A DNA stretch of 64,000 nucleotides from positions 1,831,001 to 1,895,000 of the forward strand of contig JAMWBK010000008.1 in the NCBI GenBank assembly GCA_029953675.1. Reading direction: 5' to 3'. This document shows positions 1 to 10,700 of the stretch, piece after piece (within the stretch, counting starts at the first letter, position 1; each line of letters opens with the position of its first letter). The notes beneath the pieces are model-generated. The model was not told the DNA's origin. It ran no database searches and worked only from the letters and a program-made list of their open reading frames with translations. The stretch comes from Rhodosorus marinus. Its lineage: Eukaryota > Rhodophyta > Stylonematophyceae > Stylonematales > Stylonemataceae. The position numbers were made by a program, and so were the translations under genes.

Positions 1-165
1 GGTAACCTGGGAAATATCGAGTTTGCCCATCGTACTTATACTCTTGCTCCATCGGGATGTGCAATAACTATAAAGTCAAAAAGGGTGTTGCAGCTCCAGA
101 GATTTTGGAACAGCCCTAGCATAATTTTGCATAGCCGGACATTGCTGGAAGGTGGAGACGTCACA
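1..165 (-). repeat. Partial LTR of a Ty3/gypsy element, cut by window edge
   Basis: The stretch closely matches the part of the solo LTR lying just before 3844, with a few substitutions and small indels, so both are copies of one LTR family. On the minus strand the LTR opens with TGTGACGTCTCCACC at 165. The rest lies beyond the window. It sits immediately 3' of the chromodomain fragment of the same strand, where a 3' LTR should be. Confidence 0.75.
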
Positions 166-375
166 TCCCTGCCACGGAAGAAGAAGCGCGGGGTCGGGCA
201 GATGCAGCAGCACGATGAAAGTTCATGTAGTAGCGAATTTGCCTTTTTGTAGCAGCGGTTTGTGGCAACTGATGAGCTGCAATCCATCGAGCATCAGCTA
301 CAGTTTCACCCTCGAAGTATACCATATATTCGCTGGTTCCCTCTGGTTTCATCCGATGACCAAGTACGGATTTGA
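161..375 (-). pseudogene. Integrase C-terminal chromodomain fragment (Ty3/gypsy, chromovirus-like)
   Basis: Minus-strand reading frame ending at the LTR edge. It contains SEYMVYFEGETVADARWI, which fits the chromodomain pattern (YLVKW.G......TWE) found at the integrase C-terminus of chromoviral Ty3/gypsy elements. The tail is Ala/Arg/Ser-rich and the stop codon overlaps the first bases of the LTR, as expected for the end of pol. Upstream it joins directly to gag-like sequence at about 376, so everything between is deleted. The chromodomain call rests on pattern only; it is a remnant, not a working gene. Confidence 0.55.
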
Positions 376-784
376 TTCAAAGTCCGCGTAGGTTGTCGGC
401 CGCTGGTCGTCCGCAATTAAGGTCCACCAGTACGAAGCATCGCTGACCAGGTAACATTCGGCCAAGTTTATCTTGTACGCATCGGCATCATCGGCAAGTT
501 CCGCCAACTTGAAGTAGGTGCGGAGACTATTCAGGAACGTGCTGATAACTAAAGCATCTCGACGCCCGTCTTAGGTTTCGGGTTGGGGTGCGTGCAACTT
601 GATCGGGGGCATGTTGGTCAGGTTCTTCTGGATTCTCGTCTCTCTCTTAAGGTCAGGTCCAGGTTTCGAAGTTTCTGGATCAGGTTTAACGGGTTTTCTG
701 GTTGTGGGCTCATTTTCGTCAGGATCTCTGGTGGCGAATAGGGTCCTTAATCGCAAACATGCGATGAGACCAGATTTTTACGTC
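376..784 (-). pseudogene. Ty3/gypsy gag fragment preceded by 3' tail of an LTR (left arm)
   Basis: Minus-strand copy of the gag N-terminal half that is seen longer at 2357-3020 on the plus strand. It starts right after an LTR tail (TGAGAC...GTCTCA, about 763-785) with no clear tRNA primer-binding site between. The protein opens with a Pro/Glu/Lys-rich leader (repeated KPDPETSKP-type segments), followed by the capsid-like region. It breaks off at about 376, where sequence switches abruptly to the chromodomain fragment. One in-frame stop and divergence from the other arm show it is decayed. Confidence 0.7.
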
Positions 785-1505
785 TCAAACTGCCAACTGG
801 GTATTCAGGTTGTGTGTCAGGATGTACTTCTGTTTTTTCCGGTTCGTATTTTGGTGATTCTGGGTTATTTCCTTAAGCATACCCATTAATTGTTGCCAGA
901 ATAGGCTGGTAAACTTCGTATCGCGATCGGAGACAATTGTTCGGGGTAGTCCCGCAAAGCGTACCCAGTTTTCGAAGAACAGTTCAGCGGTCTTGCATGG
1001 ATCTGCATCTGTCTTTGTTGGGATAAACTTTGCGTATTTCGAAAATCGGCCGACGATTATAAAAATTGCGTCGAAGCCGGATTCAGTCACCGGAAGACTG
1101 ACAATGAAGTCCATCGAGATATCTTGCAACTTTGATTCTGGTACTGGCAGAGGTTGTAAAAGCCCCTGAGCCGCCCTTAATGGTTTCTGACGCTGACATG
1201 TCTCACATTTCTGTATCAGGGACTGGACGTCATCTCGTAAGGTCCGCCAATAATATCGCCGCTTCAACAGGTTCACCCTTTTATGAAGCCCAAAATGTCC
1301 TCCCGTTGGCTCTTCCTGATGCCTCCGTAATAAATCGGGTATGAGTTTCTGGGGCACACAAACACGATGATGTTTGTACAGAATGTCCTGTTTCCTGCGA
1401 AATCCCTGCTCCGCATATTTTGCTGCTTCAGAGTAAACTGCGGTGAAATCAGGATCTTGCAAGTAAGCTTCTGACCAGTCTTCGGAGGGCGAGATATGTA
1501 AATCG
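785..1505 (-). pseudogene. Ty3/gypsy integrase fragment (left arm, minus strand)
   Basis: One open frame on the minus strand from about 1462 to 785 covers the integrase zinc-binding domain (H...GGHFG.H, then CETCQ) and the start of the rve catalytic core: the first Asp in SMDFIVSLP and the second in IVSDRDTKF. It ends after WQQLMG, before the third catalytic residue (Glu), and runs into unrelated sequence and an LTR tail. The residue normally Asp in the VDRFSK motif is Gly here. The frame is intact, unlike the other arm, but the gene is truncated and cannot encode a complete integrase. Confidence 0.85.
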
Positions 1506-1509
1506 CTTA

Positions 1510-2308
1510 TTGCCGTTTTCCTTTGACATCGAGTACCAGAAGGGAACAGAAAATATCGCGGATCCTCTCAGTCGAGGCGCGATCAACCAGATGGCGATCT
1601 CCAGTATCTTGCCCTACGAAGATTGGTCAGAAGATTGGTCAGAAGCTTACTTGCAAGATCCTGATTTCACCGCAGTTTACTCTGAAGCAGCAAAATATGC
1701 GGAGCAGGGATTTCGCAGGAAACAGGACATTCTCTACAAACATCATCGTGTTTGTGTGCCCCAGAAACTCGTACCCGATTTATTACGGAGGCATCACGAA
1801 GAGCCAACGGGAGGACATTTTGGGCTTCATAAAACGGTGAACCTGTTGAAGCGGCGAAATTATTGGCGGACCTTACGAGATGACGTCCAAGTCCCTGATA
1901 CAGAAATGTGAGACATGTCAGCGTCAGAAACCATTAAGGGCGGCTCAGGGGCTTTTACAACCTCTGCCAGTACCAGAATCAAAGTTGCAAGATATCTCGA
2001 TGGACTTCATTGTCAGTCTTCCGTTGACTGAATCCGGCTTCGACGCAATTTTCATAGTCGTCGACCGATTTTCGAAATACGCAAAGTTTATCCCAACAAA
2101 GACAGTGCAGATCCATGCAAGACCGCTGAACTGTTCTTCGAAAACTGGGTACGCTTTGCGGGACTACCCCGAACAATTGTCTCCGATCGCGATACGAAGT
2201 TTACCAGCCTATTCTGGCAACAATTAATGGGTATGCTTAAGGAAATAACCAAGAATCACCAAAATACGAACCGGAAAAAACAGAAGTACATCCTGACACA
2301 CAACCTGA
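1510..2308 (+). pseudogene. Ty3/gypsy RNase H tail and integrase fragment (right arm, frameshifted)
   Basis: Plus-strand counterpart of the left arm. It begins with the C-terminal tether of RNase H (EYQKGTENIADPLSR, about 1525-1590), followed by the integrase zinc-binding and partial core domains. Relative to the left arm it has a 12-bp tandem duplication (gaagattggtca) at about 1618-1641, an extra A at about 1891 and a 2-bp loss at about 2106, giving two frameshifts. The coding region stops after WQQLMG exactly where the left arm does, so both arms descend from one already truncated copy. Confidence 0.85.
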
Positions 2309-3080
2309 ATACCCAGCTGGCAGTTTGAGACGTAAAAATCTGGTCTCATCGCATGTTTGCGATTAAGGACCCTATTCGCCACCAGAGATCCTGACGAAAA
2401 TGAGCCCACAACCAGAAAACCCGTTAAACCTGATCCAGAAACTTCGAAACCTGAACCTGACCTTAAGAGAGAGACGAGAATCCAGAAGAACCTGACCAAC
2501 ATGACCCCGATCAAGTTGCACGCACCCCAACCCAAAACCTACGACGGGCGCCGAGATGCTCTAGTTATCAGCACGTTCCTGAATAGTCTCCGCACCTACT
2601 TCAAGTTGGCGGAACTTGCCGATGATGCCAATGCGTACATTGATAAACTTGGCCGAAGGTTACCTGGTCAGCGATGCTTCGTACTGGTGGTCCTTAATTG
2701 CGGACGACAAGCGGCCGACAACCTACGCGGACTTTGAATCTACGTTGAGGGCGCAATTTTACCCCGCCGACGCTACGATACGAGCAAACAACAACTTGCG
2801 AATGCGAAGCAGAAAACCACGGTGGCCGCTTACTCAGGGTATTTTAACAAGTGCCTCATTCAAGTCGGTGCAATTTCGGACTCGGAGAAATCCGACCGGT
2901 TCGTTGAAGGGCTAAAGCCTGAGATAAGGAAATATATCTATATTCACGATATTTCCACATTCGAGGGAGCCCAGGCTCTCACCCTGAAAATTGAAGGCGC
3001 TGAGATGCCTACCCAGCCCCATCGAGTTAACGAGAAGTTTTCAACTGAGAAATCTACCTTCCCACTACGTCAACCTGCTA
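2309..3080 (+). pseudogene. LTR tail plus gag fragment of Ty3/gypsy element (right arm)
   Basis: From 2309 the sequence matches the end of the solo LTR (AATACCCAGCTGGCAG...GTCTCA, to about 2349). It then enters gag: a Pro-rich leader, then a retrotransposon capsid-like helical domain whose pieces lie in shifting frames (YFKLAELADDAN; YADFESTLRAQFYPAD; YSGYFNKCLIQVG; FVEGLKPEIRKYI). Several frameshifts break it. No CCHC zinc knuckle, protease or reverse transcriptase is visible after about 3020, so the element is cut again here. Confidence 0.75.
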
Positions 3081-3434
3081 TATATATGGAATTTGACCAT
3101 GTTGATAAGGTGGTTACGAACGGGGAGGGGGGGGAAGGGGGTAGTTTAGGCGTGGCCCTGCTTTCTCTGCCCTTGTGGGGGTTATGGTGAGCTTTTGATG
3201 GAGTGACTGAGGGTTTATGAGCTTTTGACCATTTTGGTTCGGATGAGGTGGAACTAGTGGAGCCCTGACCACTATGGCAAAAAGAAAAGGAGGGCGCTTA
3301 CCATGGCGAGAGAGTTGCGCGTGGTGGGTGATGACGTAATCGTAACCCCCGATGTTTTCGATCCCGAGTACTAATGTGAATGAGGTAGGAGACTTGGCAT
3401 TCACGGATGGCGAGACAGCTGGCAGACTGATGAT
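3081..3434. other. Low-complexity stretch without genes
   Basis: Holds a G-run-rich patch at about 3120-3145 and otherwise unremarkable sequence between the right gag fragment and the 25-bp repeat. No coding domain is recognisable on either strand. Confidence 0.5.
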
Positions 3435-3510
3435 CACGAGACGTGCAGGATATATTAGACACGAGATGTGCAGGATTTATGTGGCGCGAGATTTGCAGGA
3501 AACATGACAC
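3435..3510. repeat. Three-copy 25-bp tandem repeat
   Basis: The core cacgagacgtgcagga at 3435, cacgagatgtgcagga at 3460 and a weaker gcgcgagatttgcagga at 3484 follow each other at an exact 25-bp period, immediately upstream of the solo LTR. Confidence 0.7.
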
Positions 3511-3520
3511 AAGATGGCGA

Positions 3521-3844
3521 TGAGACCAGATTTTTACGTCTCAAACTGCCAGCTGGGTATTGCCTCAATTACTCCAGATTTCCGGTTTTATTTCCCCCTA
3601 ATTACTCCCTAATTAGGTAATATATCCCAATTCTATCTTGTTTTCTCCTATATCTTCCTTTTCTTTTTTTCTCTCTCCAGCTAACCTGGGAAATATCGAC
3701 CTTGCCCATCGTACTTATACTCTTGCTCCATCGGGATGTGCAATAACTATTAGGATCAAAAGGGTGTTGCAACTCCAGAGATTTTGGCGCAGCCCTAGCA
3801 TAATTTTGCATAGCCGGACATTGCTGGAAGGTGGAGACGTCACA
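3521..3844 (-). mobile_element. Solo LTR of the Ty3/gypsy family (about 324 bp)
   Basis: On the minus strand it runs TGTGACGTCTCCACC ... CTGGTCTCA, with canonical TG...CA ends. Its 3' end carries a short inverted repeat (TGAGAC ... GTCTCA, 23 bp). Its first part matches 1-165, and its last 40 bp match the LTR tails inside both arms at about 763-800 and 2309-2349. The flanking five bases (ggcga / ctgtg) do not form a target-site duplication, so it may have been rearranged after insertion or made by unequal recombination between different copies. Confidence 0.75.
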
Positions 3845-4726
3845 CTGTGCAGGTGATTGACCGTCCTTGAGGAAGGTGATAGGTGAATGAATGCGTTTTG
3901 GGTGGGAGCTTTTGGTGGCGTGTAGATTAGACAAGGTTTATAGACCAGGCAATACTTGTCATGGGGTGGATGAACGCATGTTGGAAGCTCGACTGACTGA
4001 AAGCAGTGAAGATTTGAGTAAAGGACAGCTTTCCACTCTGGTTGGAGATTGTTTTGTTTTGAAAAGCAACGATCGCTTTCCCGTTAGTATTTTAATGGAG
4101 GTCATCACACTCTGTATTATTAGATCTAGTAGAGTAGAGGTATGGGAACGGTTAGGTCTAAACAATCCTACCCACAATAATATTCGAGTACACTCAGCTC
4201 TCTGGAGGTTTGTTCGGTCCTGAACCTTCATCGGTGTTGAGAAGTATACCTCAACGCAGCTTCGCTCAAGAGTCAGTACTGAGCGTGTCAAGAATTGCGT
4301 TCCAAGAGGATAGTTCGACGAGACAAGCCATTACCTCAAGCTCGGCGCGATCAATTGATCAACGCCTGTAAATGGTAGTCCTTCATAAGGTTGCGCCCAC
4401 CGTCCTTTGTGTTGACCTGGTTTCTAGTATCCGCCGTGAGATGAATGCCATCGATTGATCTCAGAAAGGGATTTTCAACAACGCTGAGGATGACAGATGC
4501 GACGGGAGGGACGACGTCTGCAGAGGGAACGTGTTGATCTTTTTTCAGTTGCGGTCAGGTGGGTTACTCCACCTTCGCTAGATATTTCAGCGCGAAGGGA
4601 TCATCCGCTCCGCGCTGCTTTGTTCTTTGTTTCTGTTTTCGCTGGAAAAGATGTCTTGAGTAGGACGACTCTCGTGGATCGCTCTGGGCGGCTTGGCTTC
4701 TGTTTTCTCATTTCTTCTTCGGAAGG
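3845..4726. other. Non-coding interval between retroelement and TIC236-like gene
   Basis: Open frames up to about 110 codons occur on both strands but overlap one another and show no recognisable domain. The last few hundred bases presumably hold the promoter of the following gene; no TATA box is evident. Confidence 0.5.
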
Positions 4727-7700
4727 ATGGAAAACAACGCTAAAATGAGCCGCAGCTCTTCGAGTAGGGTAAAATGTTTCGTAGCTCGCCCCGGGGGACG
4801 ACCTTGCCGGAATGGAACAGTGCGACAGTCACGAATGTGTGCACGGGTACAAGCAAACCTGGCAGGCAGGAATAGACAAGGTACGGATTTCTCTTTCTTT
4901 TCAGTCAGTGAAGCTCTCCGATTTTGTCCTTATGTGGGTCACAAATGCTGAAGCATTTAAATCTTGTCCTGTCTTCTCAGACGGACCACCTGCTAGGCTC
5001 TTTCAAAGCTGGAAGAGCCCCAATTGGGCGTACCAGAGCGCGGTGGCCGAAGCTGAGAATGTCAAACTCGTGCAGGATCGCTCTCTTGAAGAGTTCTCCG
5101 TAAGCTAGAAAACTTAGACCACCGCTTGTGCATTGATTTGCGCACCTATCACAGGGGGCAGAATTTAAGTACAGCGATCTATTTTACAGGTTGAGCTTCT
5201 GTTAATCGCATCAAGCCGGCTGTACACTGCCCTCAGTAAAGTGTCCCTCCAGAGCGTGCGAAAATGGACATTGAGAGGAATGCTTTCATTAACGGTTCTA
5301 TCCTCGGCACTTCTGCTCTGGATCGGCTACTTTCGAGTTCAAGAGAACATCGCCATGTTGACGTTTGGAAGTCTATCCCAAGCGATGAATAGAGAGGTAA
5401 CTTCGGGAAACCCCGTTCCTCATCGCTTCCTGCTGGACCAAACCGCTGTTGCTCTAGTCGAATTTCCTGACAAAGGCTTGCTTCCATGCCGGCATTGGTA
5501 CACTCCAGGTGAACCTTGGAAGGCTACGCAGACTGAGCTTTTTCGGTCTCTGTTTCGGCAAAACGTCCCTCGCGAACTATATTCCAGCGAAAGGTGCTCT
5601 TGGCACATCCTGGGAGGAAGCACAAGGCTTCCCCACAGGTTCCTCTAATCAATGCGCTTGTCGTTCCCACTAGGAGAGATCATGACGAAACCGGACGTGA
5701 GCATAGATTCGATCGACGTTGAAGTTGTCGGGTTCTTCCCATTCCTCTTCAAGGATGAAACCCTCAAAGTTAACCTTAACTTACATCGACCGGTCGTAGC
5801 TCTCAGGCAGTCCTTGGAACCTGATAACCACTTCTGGGATCTCGGGATCCCGTTGACCGGAGCTGACGCTACAGTAAGGCACCAGCTTGCAAAACGGCAA
5901 TGGGCGAGCTCTCGACGACGTTGTTCCTAAAACTCGCTTCTACTCCGGATCCACTTGTGCTATAGCAACGTCGGGAGCGGATCAAGCGGTACCTGACCAA
6001 CGAAATTGTAAGGCCCGGGAAGGTCTCTCTAGACAATGCGAATGTGAAACTCACGCCATCTGGACACTTCGAGTTCGGACATGGACGGGTCACTCAAGAA
6101 CTTAGAGGAGTGCGTGGGGACATCGACTTTGATGCGATGGTGGTTAACGCATCTGCTGAAGGTCTCGTTTCCGACGATGGTGGCAAGATCAACGCGTCAT
6201 GCTTTTGCGATCTTGATAGTCTAGTGTACGCTGCTGGATCCACACTCTTGGCGTGTGTTCGGGCCACGCGCTCTGGCGAAGCTGAGGCTGATTGTACTTC
6301 GCTTTCGTTTATTTCACTTTTCCCGGCGCGTTCTCAACGATCAGTGCCCCTGAGGGAATCACCGTGCAGACGAACGTGAAGATGAGTGGACTAAGCAGCA
6401 GTGCAGCCGCCGGGTTTCTGAATCTTCCATTCCGGGCCACCGAAGGTGTCTGCAACGGAAATCTGAACGTGACCTTTGGAAGGGACTTGATAGTCCCAAA
6501 GGTTGACGGCGATCTCTTCCTAGAGTCGATTAATCTCGTGTTTCATCCGGATCCGAGTAAGTTTTTGAAGCTCCTGGAATCCGTTTCCAGCATGATCTAA
6601 ATACAGTTTCGGATTGCTCGGAAAATAGAAATGCCGCCGCTGAGTGATTGCAGTGGTAGGCTACGATTTGACACGCACGAGGTGTTCTTCGAGAGCCCTA
6701 CTGCAGTCTGCGGTACTATTCCAATGTTTTTTGATGGCTCCATCGACTTTCAGGGAGACTACAAGCTGAGCTCTCAAATCCGTCCAATGGATGTGAACTC
6801 GCTCCTTGACACATTTCAGATGGAAAGGTTCTTCCCAGTAGAGGTTGGTCTCATATGCAATTGGATATGGCATACTAGAGCCTTTGTCTCACCACTTCTC
6901 TTTTGTGGCTTCGTCTTTGCGATTTCACTAGGGAATGTTTGAAGGCCTTCTACAAATGAGAGGACCCTTGGAGGCGCCTATCATGACTGGACGAGCTCAT
7001 TCTACGGTCGAGGACAACATCGTCGACAAAATGGATGTCAGGAATGCGACCGCTGAGATATACTGGGACATCAGCTCGGGAAGGCTGCAGTTTCCAAATA
7101 TCAAGCTAGATCTTCTCGCCGGCGGTGTTGTCACAGGGAACGGAACGCTGTCGTTCGACATGACCAAGTAGGATAAAACGCGACTCCACGACATCGATAC
7201 TCCCAGTGGACTAACGGGAAAAATTTTCGCCGCGTGCCTCATTCCTAAGATTCCAGGGCGAAAGCTCGGCTGAACCACGGGATGCCATACCTGGCGAACC
7301 GGAGGATATTTTCCAGGTGGACCCGTACGCACTGGAGAGGCCCAGTGAAACAATCCTCTTCAATTTTTACGCTAAGAACGTTCCGGTAAGCGTTTCCATA
7401 CAGCTTTGTTGAAGTGAACAATCAATTGGACGATGTAGGAGAGGTCCGTAGTGAAGTTGAGAGGCTTTCCACGGTTGTCCACGCGTTATGGGAGCGAACT
7501 CGTTACCTTCGTGGCTTGTCTGAGAAAGCAGAGGGTTTTTTTTTAAACTGAATCGTAGGGCTGCGAGGTGATGCGAAAGTACGGAGGCAAACAAGGGCTG
7601 AAAGGGCTACGGCTTTTCGGCGATTTGGAGGGAGAGGTGGTTGTTGGTGGCCCGATGAAGGAGGCAGTCGTTGAAGCTAAATGGAAGTCTTCTGGTAGCT

Positions 7701-10700
7701 CGCCTGTAATTTTTTTGAGCTCCAAGGAAGATCAAGAGATGGCTTCACGTAACGCGCCCGCGGATGGTGATTTTCAAGCGCCTGGCAAAGGCGAGTCCTC
7801 CGAGGAAGAATCGCCTCCCCAGGTAAAGGAAGGGTCAAAAGCGATAACGCCGGAAGTCATTTTAGATGACGGACAACCGTTAAACCCAGAAGGCCCAATT
7901 CCGGACACAGAGAAGAAAGAGGACGCTGAACTTGACAAAGAGAAGCAGGCAAAGACCGACGCCGCAGTCCAAACTCTTCCGGAACCTCCCACGCAAGATT
8001 TGAGGAAGACTGATGACAGCGGAAAACCCGTCCAAGGAAATGGTGCAAGCCCGAGTCCTGGAAACGTTCGAGCCGAGAGCGATTCCACCGGCTCGGAGAA
8101 ATCAACAGCCGACGCACACGAGGCGAAGGAGTGGCGCTTGCGAGGAGAAGTTAACACTGACGCCGAAGAGTCGGTCACGGTGAAAGACCCTCGCACAGAG
8201 ATTCTAGCAGCAGATATTGAGGCAGGTTTGCAGCTCTCCCGCAGGCAAGTTGAAAAGAAGCGGCCCAGACCCGAGTTACGCCTCAGGTCCAATCCTCTAG
8301 TCCGCCCCGCGGGTGAGAAGCTACAAGACTCGGAAGTGCACGGGACCGTGTCCATTCTCCTCGGAGATGCTCCAGAGGAGAGGCGGATTCGTGCCAAAAC
8401 GTACGTCACTAACATCGATGGTAGAAGGATACAATGGGAAGACGAGCAAGTACGGGAGACGGTACTGAGGAACGTAAGCAACTCCCGTTATCAAAATGAA
8501 AGAACTCTTTCGAGCGAGCCTGCTACAAATCCTTGCAAGGCAGCGACTAGGCGTTGTTTGCAAGATACAGAGGATAGAAGGAAGCCGCTTCGCTTGGGCC
8601 TAGGGTCCCTTCCGTGTCAGGATTGAACGGCCTTCAGGTTATTTCGAGGTGTTCGCTGACGGTGTTAATCGCCTTCTTTCTTGTCGTTCGAATAGGTTTA
8701 TGACGCTCGAATCGCCGGAATAGGGTACTTCGAAGGGGTCATGCGCTCAACTCTGCTTCCGCATCCGATTGGTCGGAACGGGGAGGTCAGATATCGACAG
8801 CAGCAGATGAAACTTAAGAACATAGACGGCGAGGTTTGGTCGCCAAACCTCAAACTCAACGATTTGCTATTCGAGCGCGGTTTGAAGGGTAGATTTTACC
8901 TCGACGAGGAGTCCATGCAGATCGACTTGAACGAAAAGCTCAAGCCTACGGGGGATCGCTTCAAAATCCACTCCACAACCGCGGGCAAGGGTGCCCTGTA
9001 CATACGGTGGAATGATTCCAACCTCAACGTTACCGCCAACGCCAAATCCCAGTCTATGTTTGCTCGAGTGGAATCGTTTCCCATGCACAACCTCCTCGGA
9101 AGCAACTCCCAAATAGAGGGCGTGTTGCACTCCAACCTGTCATTGAACATGAAGACGCGACGGGGGAACGCTTCAGTTCGTTGGGAGAAGGCCAGAGTTG
9201 GGGACTTGTACCTGGACAATCTTGAAAGTAAGCACTGAGCACTTTCAGCTTTTTCCATACTAGGTTTCGATCATGGCTGTGGCTGATCCACATCTTCACA
9301 TTGACCCTCCCACTTTGGAAATTTTCCAGTGAATGTGTTCTGGGTGAAGGAGTTGGTTTCGCTTGACAAGTGTCTGATTAAGCAGCCAAACTCGGAATAT
9401 CGAGCGTTGGGTGAGCTATCGTTTCCAGGAGGTGACTTTTCGCGAAAACCGGCGTGGAAGGCGCGAATAACAGTTCCAGAAGCGGAGGTGAACGAGTTTG
9501 TTGAGTTGCTTTGCGGGAAGGTTGACAAAGCAGAGGATGCAAAGCAGACCCTGGCGGATTGGAGTGTCCCGAAGCTGGAGATGGAAGACAAGCTGGGCTG
9601 GTTTGAGAACTTTCTGGATGAAGAGACGGAGCACGAGGTTCGCCTTCAGTTTGCCGGTGAAAAGGTGGATATTCCTGAGCCTCTTCCGTACCCCCGTGAC
9701 ATGTTTGGCACGTTTTCTGGTGCGTTCGACATGGAGAGCAACGGTGAACTGTCAGCTACTGGACATCTGGACGGCAAGGACTGGCGAGTTGGACAGCACA
9801 TGATCGGTATGATCTGCACTGGCATTCTCTTATTGAAATTTTTCCTACCAGAGCTACGTATCTCCTTCTCAGCGATTCTCGCCTTCTTGGGTACTTCTGC
9901 TCTGTTCCTGTGGCCGACTGCGAAACAGGAACCGTTAGCGCACGGGCAAGTCTTAAGGATGGAATGTACAATGTCAAGAATGTGGACATCACTGGGGAAG
10001 AAGGCTTGAGCTTCCATGCACACGGGCAACTAGGCACACAAGACGATAAAGACTCCGTCACAATGGAGGTTGATGCTGAGAACATCCCCTCCCAGTCGTT
10101 TCTTCAGCACGTGAAACACCGATTCAATCTCGATGCCAATCTCAACTTCAAGGGCGTCATGCAGGGAACAATCTACGAACCGGAGGTTGTCTGCGAATTC
10201 AGCATTCCGGAAGGCATCATCAATGACAAAGCGATAGAATCCACCAAAGGATCGTTTTCCTACAGGTCAGATATCCGTTCCAAAAAGTCCGTGCTCATCT
10301 TCTTTTCGCTCAAGCCCGTGCGCCTTCTCTCATCTGCGGGCTACTGCCGAAATGATATAGGAACGTACGAGCTGATGTGAAGCTAGACGGAAAAGTCTTT
10401 GACGTGTCAGAGTTGAAGAAGCCCAAATATCGCCGTCGGGAGGAAAAGCTAAACCTGGAGGCCTCAGTGCCGTACCGAATGCCTCCGATCGAAGTACCTG
10501 GGAGAAATGGCTCCAGGAAATGGACTCCAGACCAGCTGCAACAACCACTTCCAACTGACTACATCACCGTCGACGGACAGGTATACTGGAAGCAACGTCC
10601 GACTCCCCGTTGAAAATCTGTTTACTTAGTAGCAATTCGACTGTTTCCTCGTGTTATAGTTGAAGAAGCACGGACTTCTAGTGATGAACTTGCTTGCACC

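Noticed and set aside
1-3080. The inverted arms as an assembly or library palindrome artefact
   Set aside because: The arms differ by numerous substitutions, two frameshifts and a 12-bp duplication, and their outer ends are different. An artefact would be near-identical.
7774-8481. Long minus-strand open frame opposite the TIC236-like gene
   Set aside because: It is the antisense shadow of the low-complexity Glu/Lys/Pro region; its Ser/Cys/Phe-rich translation has no domain.
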